A DNA stretch of 64,000 nucleotides, taken from positions 1 through 64,000 of the forward strand of contig NZ_JAURYU010000011.1 in NCBI RefSeq assembly GCF_030653755.1. Reading direction: 5' to 3'. The position numbers and the translations under genes are program-made. Each line of letters opens with the position of its first letter. Position 1 is the stretch's first letter. Shown here one piece after another: positions 9,071-18,104 of the stretch. A model generated the notes under the pieces. That model had not been told where the DNA came from, searched no databases, and was given only the letters and a program-made list of their open reading frames with translations. This stretch comes from Methylotenera sp. GTDB taxonomy: Bacteria; Pseudomonadota; Gammaproteobacteria; Burkholderiales; Methylophilaceae.

Positions 9071-10411
9071 ATGAGTTTGCAATTTATCAAAAGAATAGTC
9101 ACATCCAGTCTTTTAGTCATCAGTTCAAGTGTTATGTTTGCCGTCACCAGCGTACATGCTGCCGTGAACATTCAGCAATGGCAAACCTCTGCGGGTTCTG
9201 AGGTTTACTTTGTAGAAAACCATGATTTGCCTATTTTAGATATTAGTGTGAATTTTGCAGCGGGTAGTGCACGCGATACAGCAGAAAAATCTGGCGTGGC
9301 TGGCATTACTCGGTACTTAATGACATTAGGTGCGGCGGGCATGACAGATGAAACCATCGCCAATAAGTTCGCAGATGTCGGTGCGGTGTTAGGCGGTAGC
9401 TTTGATGCTGATCGCGCAGCGCTATCGTTACGTACTTTAAGTAGTGAGCGTGAGCGTTTGCAAGCCCTTAATGTGTTTGCGCAGATTCTGCAAAAGCCAG
9501 ACTTTCCTGAATCTGTACTAAGCCGAGAGAAAGCCCGTATTATCTCAGGCTTGCAAGAGTCAGCGACTCAGCCAGAAAGTATTTCAAATAAAGCTTTTAT
9601 GTCTGCTTTGTATGAAAACCACCCATACAGCTTGGATGAAAGCGGTGAGATTGACACCGTAGCGAAAATTAAACGTGACGATTTGCAAGTATTTTATCAA
9701 CAGTTCTATAGCGCTAAAGGGGCTGTCATCGCCATGATTGGTGACCTAACGCGCGAGCAAGCGCAGCAGATTGCTGAGGCTATTAGCGTAGGTTTACCTG
9801 CTACCGCAGCACCAGCGCCAATTGCGCCAGTTAATATGTCAAGCAAGGCAAAAGAGCAAAGGATTGCACATCCTGCTTCTCAGTCTCATATTTTATTGGG
9901 TCACACTGGTATTCAGCGTAATGACCCAGATTTGTTTCCGCTTTATGTGGGCAACTATATTTTAGGAGGGGGCGGTTTTGTTTCTAGGTTAACAGAAGAA
10001 GTGCGCGAGAAGCGCGGCCTTGTTTACAGTGTGTATAGCTACTTTATGCCAATGGCTGAACTTGGGCCGTTTCAAGTTGGCTTGCAAACTAAAAAGGACC
10101 AAGCAGAAGCCGCATTGGCGTTGGTGCATGAAACATTGGAAAAATTTATTAAAAATGGTGTTACCGAGGCAGAGTTAAAAGCGGCAAAGGCTAATATCAT
10201 TGGTGGCTTCCCAATGCGCATTGATAGTAATAAGAAAATTCTGGATTATCTAAATGTCATCGGTTTTTATAAGTTGCCACTAAACTACCTAGATGAATAC
10301 AACAAAAAAGTAGAGCAGGTAATGGCTACGCAAATTAAAGACGCTTTTAATCGCCGTTTAAAAACTGAAAATTTTGTGACGGTGATTGTAGGTGACCCAA
10401 AAGTACAATAA
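9071..10411 (+). CDS. M16-family protein, inactive partner subunit
   Basis: A 446-residue protein with an N-terminal signal peptide (ending SVHA) and two M16 domains. Where the active subunit has HVLEH this protein has TRYLM within SGVAGITRYLMTLGAAG, so the zinc-binding residues are missing. The conserved arginine/tyrosine segment (GGGGFVSRLTEEVREKRGLVYSVYSYF) is retained. This is the known arrangement of paired bacterial M16B peptidases, where the non-catalytic subunit supplies substrate-binding residues. It follows the active gene closely and is probably co-transcribed. Confidence 0.9.
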   Translation: MSLQFIKRIVTSSLLVISSSVMFAVTSVHAAVNIQQWQTSAGSEVYFVENHDLPILDISVNFAAGSARDTAEKSGVAGITRYLMTLGAAGMTDETIANKFADVGAVLGGSFDADRAALSLRTLSSERERLQALNVFAQILQKPDFPESVLSREKARIISGLQESATQPESISNKAFMSALYENHPYSLDESGEIDTVAKIKRDDLQVFYQQFYSAKGAVIAMIGDLTREQAQQIAEAISVGLPATAAPAPIAPVNMSSKAKEQRIAHPASQSHILLGHTGIQRNDPDLFPLYVGNYILGGGGFVSRLTEEVREKRGLVYSVYSYFMPMAELGPFQVGLQTKKDQAEAALALVHETLEKFIKNGVTEAELKAAKANIIGGFPMRIDSNKKILDYLNVIGFYKLPLNYLDEYNKKVEQVMATQIKDAFNRRLKTENFVTVIVGDPKVQ

Positions 10412-10460
10412 CAATCACTCAAGTTCTGGAAGACCAAGCGTTTGTAATATTCTGGGTTAA

Positions 10461-10493
10461 TCCCAAGTAATTGTTAACGGAAACTACTTGGGA
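10461..10493. terminator. Stem-loop after the M16 peptidase pair
   Basis: TCCCAAGTA and TACTTGGGA form a 9-bp stem with a 15-base loop between the second M16 gene and rsmD. There is no T-run after it, so it could be a weak terminator or an mRNA-protecting hairpin. Confidence 0.4.
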
Positions 10494-10557
10494 TGAGTGG
10501 TGATGCGAATTGGTAGTAAAATGCGGTTTTATAGCAACATTTAGCACCGCATTCAAT

Positions 10558-11599
<1,042 letters not shown>

Positions 11600-11612
11600 T
11601 GAAAAAATTTAC

Positions 11613-12008
11613 ATGATAAATTTTAAAAGATGCGTTCTATTTTGCCTCATTGTGCTGGTTTCAGCCTGTGCAACCAATCAACCTAACCCATTGCAGAACT
11701 TGTCTGGCACCTATGTTGGTCAAGTGGTTTCTGTGACTAATATACCAATCACAACCGAATTTAGTGTGAATGATCAAGGCGTTAGATCTGGGCGGTATGT
11801 CATGACGGAACGAGATGGTACGCAAGTGTCAGGCACCTTGGATGAGTTTAAGCAAGAGGGGCCGTATACTTTACTGGCCAGTTGGCATGATAAATATGGG
11901 AATGGTAAGTTAAGAATGTTGTTTTCACAGCAACAACTTTTATTTAAAGGATTATGGGGGCATCATGCTGATAGCACCCTAATGCGTTGGGATGGAGTAA
12001 AAGAGTAA
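11613..12008 (+). CDS. Small outer-membrane lipoprotein, unknown function
   Basis: 131 residues with a lipoprotein signal peptide (MINFKRCVLFCLIVLVSAC, acylated at the cysteine in VSAC). The rest looks like a compact beta-rich domain (LSGTYVGQVVSVTN, GTQVSGTLDEF, GLWGHHADSTLMRWDG), which suggests a small barrel. I do not recognise the family. It lies between coaD and a ferredoxin gene and its stop codon directly abuts the ferredoxin start, so it is likely in the same transcript. Confidence 0.8.
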   Translation: MINFKRCVLFCLIVLVSACATNQPNPLQNLSGTYVGQVVSVTNIPITTEFSVNDQGVRSGRYVMTERDGTQVSGTLDEFKQEGPYTLLASWHDKYGNGKLRMLFSQQQLLFKGLWGHHADSTLMRWDGVKE

Positions 12009-12260
<252 letters not shown>

Positions 12261-12274
12261 ATAAAGGACCGCAA

Positions 12275-12664
12275 ATGCGCATGTTACATACTATGCTTCG
12301 TGTTGGTAACATGGAGCGCTCAATTAAGTTCTATACCGAAGTATTAGGCATGAAACTGCTACGCCAACATGATTTTCCTGATGGAAAATTTACGTTGGCA
12401 TTTGTTGGCTATGGTGCAGAAAGTGACCACACGGTATTAGAGCTTACCTACAACTATGGCGTTGAAAGTTACGACATGGGTAAAGCCTATGGCCACATTG
12501 CGATAGAAGTGGACGATGCTTATAAAGCATGCGATGCAGTACGAAATGCTGGCGGTAAGGTTGTGCGTGAGGCTGGCCCGATGATGCACGGCACCACAGT
12601 GATTGCCTTTATTGAAGACCCTGATGGATATAAAGTAGAATTTATCCAAGCAGGTACTTATTAA
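12275..12664 (+). CDS. gloA: Lactoylglutathione lyase (glyoxalase I)
   Basis: 129 residues from the ATG at 12275, which is preceded by AAAGGA; a longer frame opens at 12179 inside the ferredoxin gene and is not used. The start [20 protein letters not shown] and metal ligands in the pattern H5, E in [11 protein letters not shown] in [10 protein letters not shown] and E in YKVEFIQ match the nickel-type enzyme. It converts the methylglyoxal-glutathione adduct to lactoylglutathione. The length matches the short GloA form. Confidence 0.96.
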   Translation: MRMLHTMLRVGNMERSIKFYTEVLGMKLLRQHDFPDGKFTLAFVGYGAESDHTVLELTYNYGVESYDMGKAYGHIAIEVDDAYKACDAVRNAGGKVVREAGPMMHGTTVIAFIEDPDGYKVEFIQAGTY

Positions 12665-12746
12665 TAGTTACTTAATAGTAACGCGAGTTGTATTTTATGC
12701 ACAGGCACGGTGTTCACTTTCAATTAAGCCATAGAATTTACGGTTA

Positions 12747-13004
12747 ATGGTGACTTGGGTACTCTATTTACTCGAATGTAAAAATGGCGCTTTTTACGCA
12801 GGGATTACCAATGATTTGGCATCAAGATTCTCTGCACATCAGGCGGGTAAAGGTGCGCGCTACACTCGCGCTAACCCACCTACCAAGATACTAGCCTCTA
12901 GGCCATACCCAGACCGTTCTACCGCAAGCGTTGCCGAAGTACAATTAAAACGGCTACCCCGACATAAAAAGCTCGACTTCTTTGAGTGTGTAAATCATGG
13001 ATAA
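12747..13004 (+). CDS. GIY-YIG domain protein, YhbQ-like
   Basis: 85 residues forming a single GIY-YIG nuclease-like domain: [37 protein letters not shown]. The variant first motif (LYLLEC...FYAGIT) and compact size match the UPF0213/YhbQ group, whose cellular role is unclear although nuclease activity has been suggested. Its 3' end overlaps the next gene by 8 bp. Confidence 0.88.
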   Translation: MVTWVLYLLECKNGAFYAGITNDLASRFSAHQAGKGARYTRANPPTKILASRPYPDRSTASVAEVQLKRLPRHKKLDFFECVNHG

Positions 13005-13245
13005 AGATGCATTATTAAAAGCAGTGCTGGCAGCACAAGCTGGTGATTGGCATACCTCACATAACATCGCACAAAACTATAACGACAGCACAGCCAACTG
13101 GCTACACGCAGTGCTGCATAAAATTGAAGGTGATGAGTGGAATAGCAAGTATTGGTACGCACGCACTGCGGGGCGGCATTATGATGATTTTGTTGATACC
13201 ACTTCAGAGCTCTTAGCCATACATCAAAGCTTGTTGCAGAAATAG
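12997..13245 (+). CDS. Conserved small protein, unknown function
   Basis: 82 residues, mostly helical, with a polar, tryptophan- and histidine-rich core: [45 protein letters not shown] recall proteins with the HKxEGDxxNxxYWY pattern in many proteobacteria without an assigned role. No signal peptide or membrane segment. It overlaps the GIY-YIG gene (ATGGATAA) and is probably translated from the same transcript. Confidence 0.75.
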   Translation: MDKDALLKAVLAAQAGDWHTSHNIAQNYNDSTANWLHAVLHKIEGDEWNSKYWYARTAGRHYDDFVDTTSELLAIHQSLLQK

Positions 13246-13287
13246 GCCGCACAAGCATGGTTAAGCCTGTCAGAAACTTTGCGTAGC

Positions 13288-13435
13288 TAAGGAAAATGGA
13301 ATAAGTCGCCGAGCGAGATAAAGTGCTAGGCGCACGGAACGCAGAAACCGAGATAGTATGCAGTATACAGCGAGGTTGCGAGTACCGCGCAACGCAGCAA
13401 TTTGCTCGCGCAGGCACTTATTCCGCGTTTCCCTA
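13288..13435. repeat. MITE-like palindromic element A
   Basis: A 148-bp GC-richer segment bounded by imperfect inverted repeats: TAAGGAAAatGGAATAAGT on the left and, reading in from the right end, TAGGGAAAcgcGGAATAAGT. The inner 9 bp (13298-13306 and 13416-13424) match exactly. It contains no gene and fills the gap between two convergent genes; its right end includes the M23 gene stop codon. Internal segments such as GTATGCAGTATAC and repeated GCGAG suggest further RNA structure. It resembles small intergenic elements I associate with betaproteobacteria. Related internal wording occurs in the element at 36977. Confidence 0.55.
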
Positions 13436-13933
13436 AATAAATTGGTCTTGTGGGTTCAAATAGAACATGCGTTTCCAGCCCTGCAATTCAGTTGTGATAT
13501 TTGTAGGTTTGGGGGTTAATGACACCACGCTGTAATGCAAATGTGGTGGTTTGCCAGCGGCATTGCCAGAGTCGCCCACTTTACCAATTTCTTCTCCTTG
13601 CGAAGCCCAGCTTAAGCACCTTGTATTGATTTCTTGTAGATGGGCATAATAATGTATCTGCCATTGGGGGCTTAGTACAGCCACCACTTTGCCTCCCATG
13701 TCGATATCGCCTGTAAACACGACTAATCCACCAACGCTGGAAAGGACTGGCGTGCCGCTTTTTGCAAAGATATCAATGCCCTTATGTACACCAGACTTAC
13801 CCCAAGGGGAATACCAAAAGCTATGTGGGTTCCAGTCTTTAGACGTGGCGTTCTTGACAGGGATGATGCCACTTTGTTTGAAATTACAGCTTGCAATGAT
13901 TGCAATCAATAATATGAGAGATAGTTTTTTCAT
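13433..13933 (-). CDS. M23 (LytM) family lipoprotein peptidase
   Basis: 166 residues. A lipoprotein signal (MKKLSLILLIAIIASC) is followed by one M23 domain with zinc motifs HKGID (HxxxD) and HLH (HxH near KPPHLHYSV), plus the second-shell YYAHLQ. Such enzymes cut peptide cross-links in peptidoglycan. The protein is short and lacks the coiled-coil of EnvC, so it is a minimal LytM unit. All ligands are present, so it should be active. It stands alone between two repeat regions. Confidence 0.88.
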   Translation of the reverse strand: MKKLSLILLIAIIASCNFKQSGIIPVKNATSKDWNPHSFWYSPWGKSGVHKGIDIFAKSGTPVLSSVGGLVVFTGDIDMGGKVVAVLSPQWQIHYYAHLQEINTRCLSWASQGEEIGKVGDSGNAAGKPPHLHYSVVSLTPKPTNITTELQGWKRMFYLNPQDQFI

Positions 13934-13994
13934 CTGCTTACTTTCTTATGATCGTTTTGCACGAAGTCGGTTTAACCTTAGAAGTCGACAGTTA

Positions 13995-14132
13995 CGTCAT
14001 CCTCGCGGAAGCGTGGCCCCATCTAACTATAGCTATTCCACTAAATAATTCTATTGCCACCTAGTCATTCCGTGCTTGACACGGAATCCAGTGACTTAAA
14101 GACTTTGGATACCGACTTTCGTCGGTATGACG
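13995..14132. repeat. REP-like palindrome cluster
   Basis: Within a 361-base gap without genes between the M23 gene and creD lie degenerate copies of the common CGTCATTCC...GGAATCCAG type repeat: a worn copy at 13995-14020, ATTCCGTG/CACGGAAT at 14067-14087, and ATACCGAC/GTCGGTAT at 14109-14128 followed by GACG. Such palindromes are often found between convergent or adjacent 3' ends. Confidence 0.6.
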
Positions 14133-14237
14133 ATTTGTGCGATGGGGTACAGCATCGGATTATTTGATGGAGCAGCTATATTTGATTAAAATGGACTCCA
14201 GCTTTTCGCGCTTCTACTTGGCACTTAAGTGTTGGAG

Positions 14238-14272
14238 GTCTAGTCCTTACTATTTTTAACGAAGGACTAGAC
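14238..14272. terminator. Stem-loop downstream of creD
   Basis: GTCTAGTCCTT and AAGGACTAGAC form an 11-bp perfect stem with a 13-base loop just past the end of creD (stop at 14296). It is T-rich on the plus side only, so termination of creD would rely on the hairpin more than on a U-run. Confidence 0.55.
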
Positions 14273-14295
14273 TTTATTTAATTTCTATCTAGTAT

Positions 14296-15693
14296 TTAAT
14301 TGGTATCAGGGCTGCCAATTTGGTACCAATCGACTTTTCTTGTCACCACCATGGTGAGTGCGAGTAAGCCAAAGACTAAAAGTGTACCCATGAGCAGTGC
14401 GTTATCCTCTGAGGCTAATATGCCGTATAAGGCGCCATATAAAGTAATGAGCATGGTGCTAAATACAAAGCCGTGCATCTTACTTTTTAGTACGTGGCTC
14501 AAGTAATAGCCTAATAAAATCACGCATGATGAGCTTGCGGCAAGGTAAGACCAAGCAAAACCAATATGCTCTGAGAATGAAATCAATAGTAAATAAAATA
14601 ACGCCATGCTCAGGCCAACTAATGTGTATTGCGCTGGGTGGATGCGTAGTTGTTTTAGAATCTCAAAGATAAAGAAGCCCGCAAAAGTTAAGCCAATGAA
14701 CAGTAGGCCATATTTAGTGGCACGGTCGGCTTGGCTGTACACGTTAATAGGCTCAACAAAACTGACAGAAAGCGATTCAATGCGGTTATCAGCATTGGTC
14801 ATAGATTGATTGGCCGCAGTGGCTGCAGCATCCCAGCGTTTAGTTAATGCGTTGCTAAGTGCGGCTTGGTTGCTACTAGATAGCGATGATATCTCCCAAT
14901 GTGCTTCAAACCCAGCTGGTGTAATCTTTTGTGTAGCGGCATTGGGTAAAAAGCTACCACTGAAATGAGGATGTCTCCAGCTTGATTGCAGTGATATCTT
15001 GTTGTTTTCTGCAATCGGAGAAAAGTTAAAGTTTTCCATGCCTCGTAAGTTAAGGTTTAATTCAAAAGGAATGTTTTGAGCCACCCCTACGGTAATGATG
15101 CCAATAGTTGCATGTATGCCGTTGCCTAAAGATTCAATACTGCTACCTTGCTCAAACTTTAAAGCTTGCTTGTTCCATGTAATAGTTGGCTGGCCAGTGA
15201 TCCCACGAGTGTCACTAATGCCTAATGCGATGTATGCTGGTTGAAAGGTAATCTTTCCATCTTCGTGCGAAGGGCTAATATCGAGATTTGCAGGGAGGAT
15301 GAAGTTACCTTTGACCATCCCGCCCAGTTGGTACATTAAAGCTTTGTAGATGCCTAGTTTTTTATATTCATTAGAAAAGCCACCAGTAAGCTCAAGGTTT
15401 TCTGGTAAATAATATTTGATAGAAGACGCTCGCTTACTGATGGGCTTTAATATTTTATTGCCAGCAGCGTTAAACTCTTCGTTGTACTCTATATATTCCT
15501 CGGTGTATGGCACGGCTAGTATAGGCCCAATCATAGTTTGTGACCCAGCGGAGCTTTGTGCAATGTTGCGCTTTACGTCTTCTTGCCTACTTTGACGTTC
15601 AATAATGAGCGAGTTAACGTAACTTACCGCCCACGACATTAGTATCGTGAGTAAAAAAATGCCTAATACTTTAAAAAGAAATGGTCTATTCAT
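14296..15693 (-). CDS. creD: Inner membrane protein CreD
   Basis: 465 residues: an N-terminal membrane helix (FLFKVLGIFLLTILMSWAVSYV), a long periplasmic domain beginning RQSRQEDVKRNIAQSSAGSQTMIGPILAVPY (the family signature), and five to six helices from about residue 325. In other bacteria creD is the main target of the CreBC system and affects envelope integrity and beta-lactam responses. It lies downstream of creC and has its own upstream cre tag at 15761-15776, so it is probably a CreB-activated gene. Confidence 0.93.
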   Translation of the reverse strand: MNRPFLFKVLGIFLLTILMSWAVSYVNSLIIERQSRQEDVKRNIAQSSAGSQTMIGPILAVPYTEEYIEYNEEFNAAGNKILKPISKRASSIKYYLPENLELTGGFSNEYKKLGIYKALMYQLGGMVKGNFILPANLDISPSHEDGKITFQPAYIALGISDTRGITGQPTITWNKQALKFEQGSSIESLGNGIHATIGIITVGVAQNIPFELNLNLRGMENFNFSPIAENNKISLQSSWRHPHFSGSFLPNAATQKITPAGFEAHWEISSLSSSNQAALSNALTKRWDAAATAANQSMTNADNRIESLSVSFVEPINVYSQADRATKYGLLFIGLTFAGFFIFEILKQLRIHPAQYTLVGLSMALFYLLLISFSEHIGFAWSYLAASSSCVILLGYYLSHVLKSKMHGFVFSTMLITLYGALYGILASEDNALLMGTLLVFGLLALTMVVTRKVDWYQIGSPDTN

Positions 15694-15739
15694 GATATGC
15701 CCCTGATGTTTTCTGGAGCCTCAAGAATAGAGCGCTAAC

Positions 15740-15776
15740 GTGAAGTGTTAATGCGCTTGTGTGAAGTGAATGTGAA
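15740..15776 (-). promoter_or_regulatory. cre tag (CreB binding site) upstream of creD
   Basis: On the minus strand 15776-15761 reads TTCACATTCACTTCAC, an exact match to the enterobacterial cre tag TTCAC-N6-TTCAC. A third TTCAC lies at 15744-15740, two helical turns further on. The tag ends 67 bp before the creD start. The site lies in the 93-bp gap between creC and creD. Confidence 0.75.
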
Positions 15777-15786
15777 GTGGCTTAAG

Positions 15787-17241
15787 TTAGAGCGTAATGG
15801 TTGCTTTTACGCCACCCTCTTGGACGTTGCCAACAGTTAATGTGCCGCCATGCAGTAGGATGACTTCTTTGACAAAATTCAAACCCAAGCCAGTGCTTTT
15901 CTGACCAGCATTGGCGGAATGTTCAGGGCGTGGTAGCGAGTAAAACTTATCAAATATTTTATCCATTGCAAACTCAGGGATACCCGTGCCTTGGTCTTGA
16001 ATACTTAACACTAGGTGGTTGTGTTCTCGGTTTAATGTAATGCTAATCGTACTTTTATTTGGGCTAAAATCCAGCGCATTTTCAAGTAAGTTATTAATTG
16101 CTTGGCTTAATAAAAAGCGATCACCCTCAAACATCCCTTCATCATTCGCGTGTAACGCAAACTGAATATCACGTTTGGATGCTTTGTCTTTGAGTAGTTG
16201 CATTTGGTCTGTGATGAGGTCTTGAATGTGTAAGGGCGTACGGTGTACGAGTTGTTGTTGATGCTCAAGCGCAGCTAAACCCAAAATGTTTTGTATCATG
16301 TTTTGCAGGCGTTGCGATTGCGTTTGAATATTGCCCAGAAAGCGTAGCTGGTCAGCCGCTGGCATGTTAGGTGACATTAATTCACTTGCAGCCTGAATCG
16401 CGGTAATGGGGCTTTTAAGCTCGTGCGTGATTTGATGAATAGCATCTTGCACATGTTGTTTGCCATCTAGCTCATGGCGCATAGATTGCATTGCGTTGGC
16501 TAACTCGGCAAGTTCATCATTGCTAGAGCTTGGGTTGCTTGCTTTTTTACCTTGAGCCACTGCAATGGCATAGTCTCTTAGCCGATGAATAGCGCTGGTA
16601 AAACGCCATGTAAATAGCACGCCGATAGCGAGTGATAGCACAAACAATAATAAACCCCAGCGCATAATTTTTAGCTGCGCGCGTTCAATAAACGGCAATA
16701 AAGAACGGTTAGGTTTAGCAACGGTCAGTGACCCGATGATTTTCTTGCCATCTTTAATGGGGGCCGCAATATACATAATGCTATCACCATGCTCATCTCC
16801 CGCAACTACAGGGCTGGAACGTACGCCATATTTTCCGCGCAAGGTGAGATAAACATCATTCCAGCGCGAGTAGTCTTGCCCTAAGGCAATGTTTGCAGAG
16901 TCGTAAATCACAATACCTTGCGTGTTTGTGATGTAAATGCGGTAATCGGTCGCGTTTTTATGCACACCCCAAATATTGGCAGTATTCGGATTTTTTAAAT
17001 ACGCTTTGATGGCTTGAGAAAAATTACCCGATTGTATTTTCCCTGTTTTAACCTCATTGCTTGCAAGAGATGCCAATACGTTGGCGGTATCTACCAACGT
17101 GTTCTCCATGGCCTGTCTTACCCCTGGTTTAACCTCATCGACAAAAACAGTCAGCACAAACCAAGCCGCCAAACCCACTAGTAAAAAATAGCCTAAAAAT
17201 ATTTTCAGGCTGATCGTCATTTTAAAAGGTAAGCGCATCAT
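15787..17241 (-). CDS. creC: Sensor histidine kinase CreC
   Basis: About 484 residues from ATG 17241; the frame extends upstream to 17298 inside creB, but the early residues look non-native. A transmembrane helix (ISLKIFLGYFLLVGLAAWFVLTVFV), a periplasmic sensor region with PAS-like YRIYITNTQGIVIYDS and a second helix near residue 200 precede a HAMP region. The phospho-histidine lies in QITHELKSPITAI, with N box INNLLENALDF, G1 IQDQGTGIP and G2 TGLGLNFVKEV. It follows creB and precedes creD, the standard creBCD order. It is thought to sense metabolic or envelope state in relatives. Confidence 0.92.
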   Translation of the reverse strand: MMRLPFKMTISLKIFLGYFLLVGLAAWFVLTVFVDEVKPGVRQAMENTLVDTANVLASLASNEVKTGKIQSGNFSQAIKAYLKNPNTANIWGVHKNATDYRIYITNTQGIVIYDSANIALGQDYSRWNDVYLTLRGKYGVRSSPVVAGDEHGDSIMYIAAPIKDGKKIIGSLTVAKPNRSLLPFIERAQLKIMRWGLLLFVLSLAIGVLFTWRFTSAIHRLRDYAIAVAQGKKASNPSSSNDELAELANAMQSMRHELDGKQHVQDAIHQITHELKSPITAIQAASELMSPNMPAADQLRFLGNIQTQSQRLQNMIQNILGLAALEHQQQLVHRTPLHIQDLITDQMQLLKDKASKRDIQFALHANDEGMFEGDRFLLSQAINNLLENALDFSPNKSTISITLNREHNHLVLSIQDQGTGIPEFAMDKIFDKFYSLPRPEHSANAGQKSTGLGLNFVKEVILLHGGTLTVGNVQEGGVKATITL

Positions 17242-17257
17242 TAAGCTAAGTGCATCA

Positions 17258-17938
17258 TTAGTTAAGCAAGCTATAACCCATGCCCCGATGCGTGACAATC
17301 ACATCAGACTCAGCGTTTACCTCACGCAACTTTGCGCGCAAGGTTTTAATATGCGCATCTACCGTGCGCTCTAAGGTATTTTCAGCATTGACCCACACAA
17401 TATCCATCAACTGATCGCGAGAAAATACCCGCTGTGGCTGGTGAATAAGTGTTTTGAGTAATAAAAACTCATAACGCGTCAGCTCTAAAAATCTGTCGTG
17501 ATATTGAATACGATTTGCTAATGCATCCACAACAAAGTGTGTGGAATTTTTTTCAGGTTTAGCCAAGTCAGCACGGTTTTCAGTCCGTCGTAAAATTGTT
17601 TTTACGCGAGTGACCACCTCACGCGGGCTAAATGGTTTGGTCACATAATCATCCGCACCAATTTCTAAACCAATAATTCGGTCAATTTCATGGTTGCGCG
17701 CGGTAAGAAACAATAGCGGAATTTGTGAAGTTTCACGGATTTTTTTACAAACATCAAAACCAGACATATCGGGTAAACCAACGTCTAACAACACAAAGTC
17801 ATAGGCGTGATGATTAAGCTCAATAAGCGCATCGCCACCCAATGATTTATGCGTGGCTTGCATGCCCATTTCGTGAAATGCGTAAATCAGCGTTTCCGCA
17901 ATGGCAGGCTCGTCTTCAATAATTAGCACATTAAACAT
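17258..17938 (-). CDS. creB: Response regulator CreB
   Basis: 226 residues of OmpR type. The receiver has EDE near residues 8-10, the phospho-aspartate at about 52 (FVLLDVGLPDMSG), FLTARN and TKPFSPRE. The DNA-binding domain ends VTHRGMGYSLLN. It is first in the creBCD operon. The cre tag found upstream of creD supports both the identity and conserved binding specificity. The region upstream of creB shows no second cre tag. Confidence 0.93.
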   Translation of the reverse strand: MFNVLIIEDEPAIAETLIYAFHEMGMQATHKSLGGDALIELNHHAYDFVLLDVGLPDMSGFDVCKKIRETSQIPLLFLTARNHEIDRIIGLEIGADDYVTKPFSPREVVTRVKTILRRTENRADLAKPEKNSTHFVVDALANRIQYHDRFLELTRYEFLLLKTLIHQPQRVFSRDQLMDIVWVNAENTLERTVDAHIKTLRAKLREVNAESDVIVTHRGMGYSLLN

Positions 17939-18104
17939 GTACGTATTTTAGATGAGAAATTTATCTTTATGTGATTTGGATTGTTTTTGTTGGTAGAATC
18001 GATGCGTGCACCATGCATACTTGTCTTATTCTTAAAATATAATCAAAAATCCATTTAATCAAAGATCTAACTTCATTGTTAGTAATGTAAAGATGTAAAA
18101 ACTT

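Noticed and set aside
12995-13417. 140-residue minus-strand open frame across the small gene at 12997 and the palindromic element
   Set aside because: It lies opposite a conserved gene and a repeat, has no start signal and gives an unlikely composition (many C, H and R).
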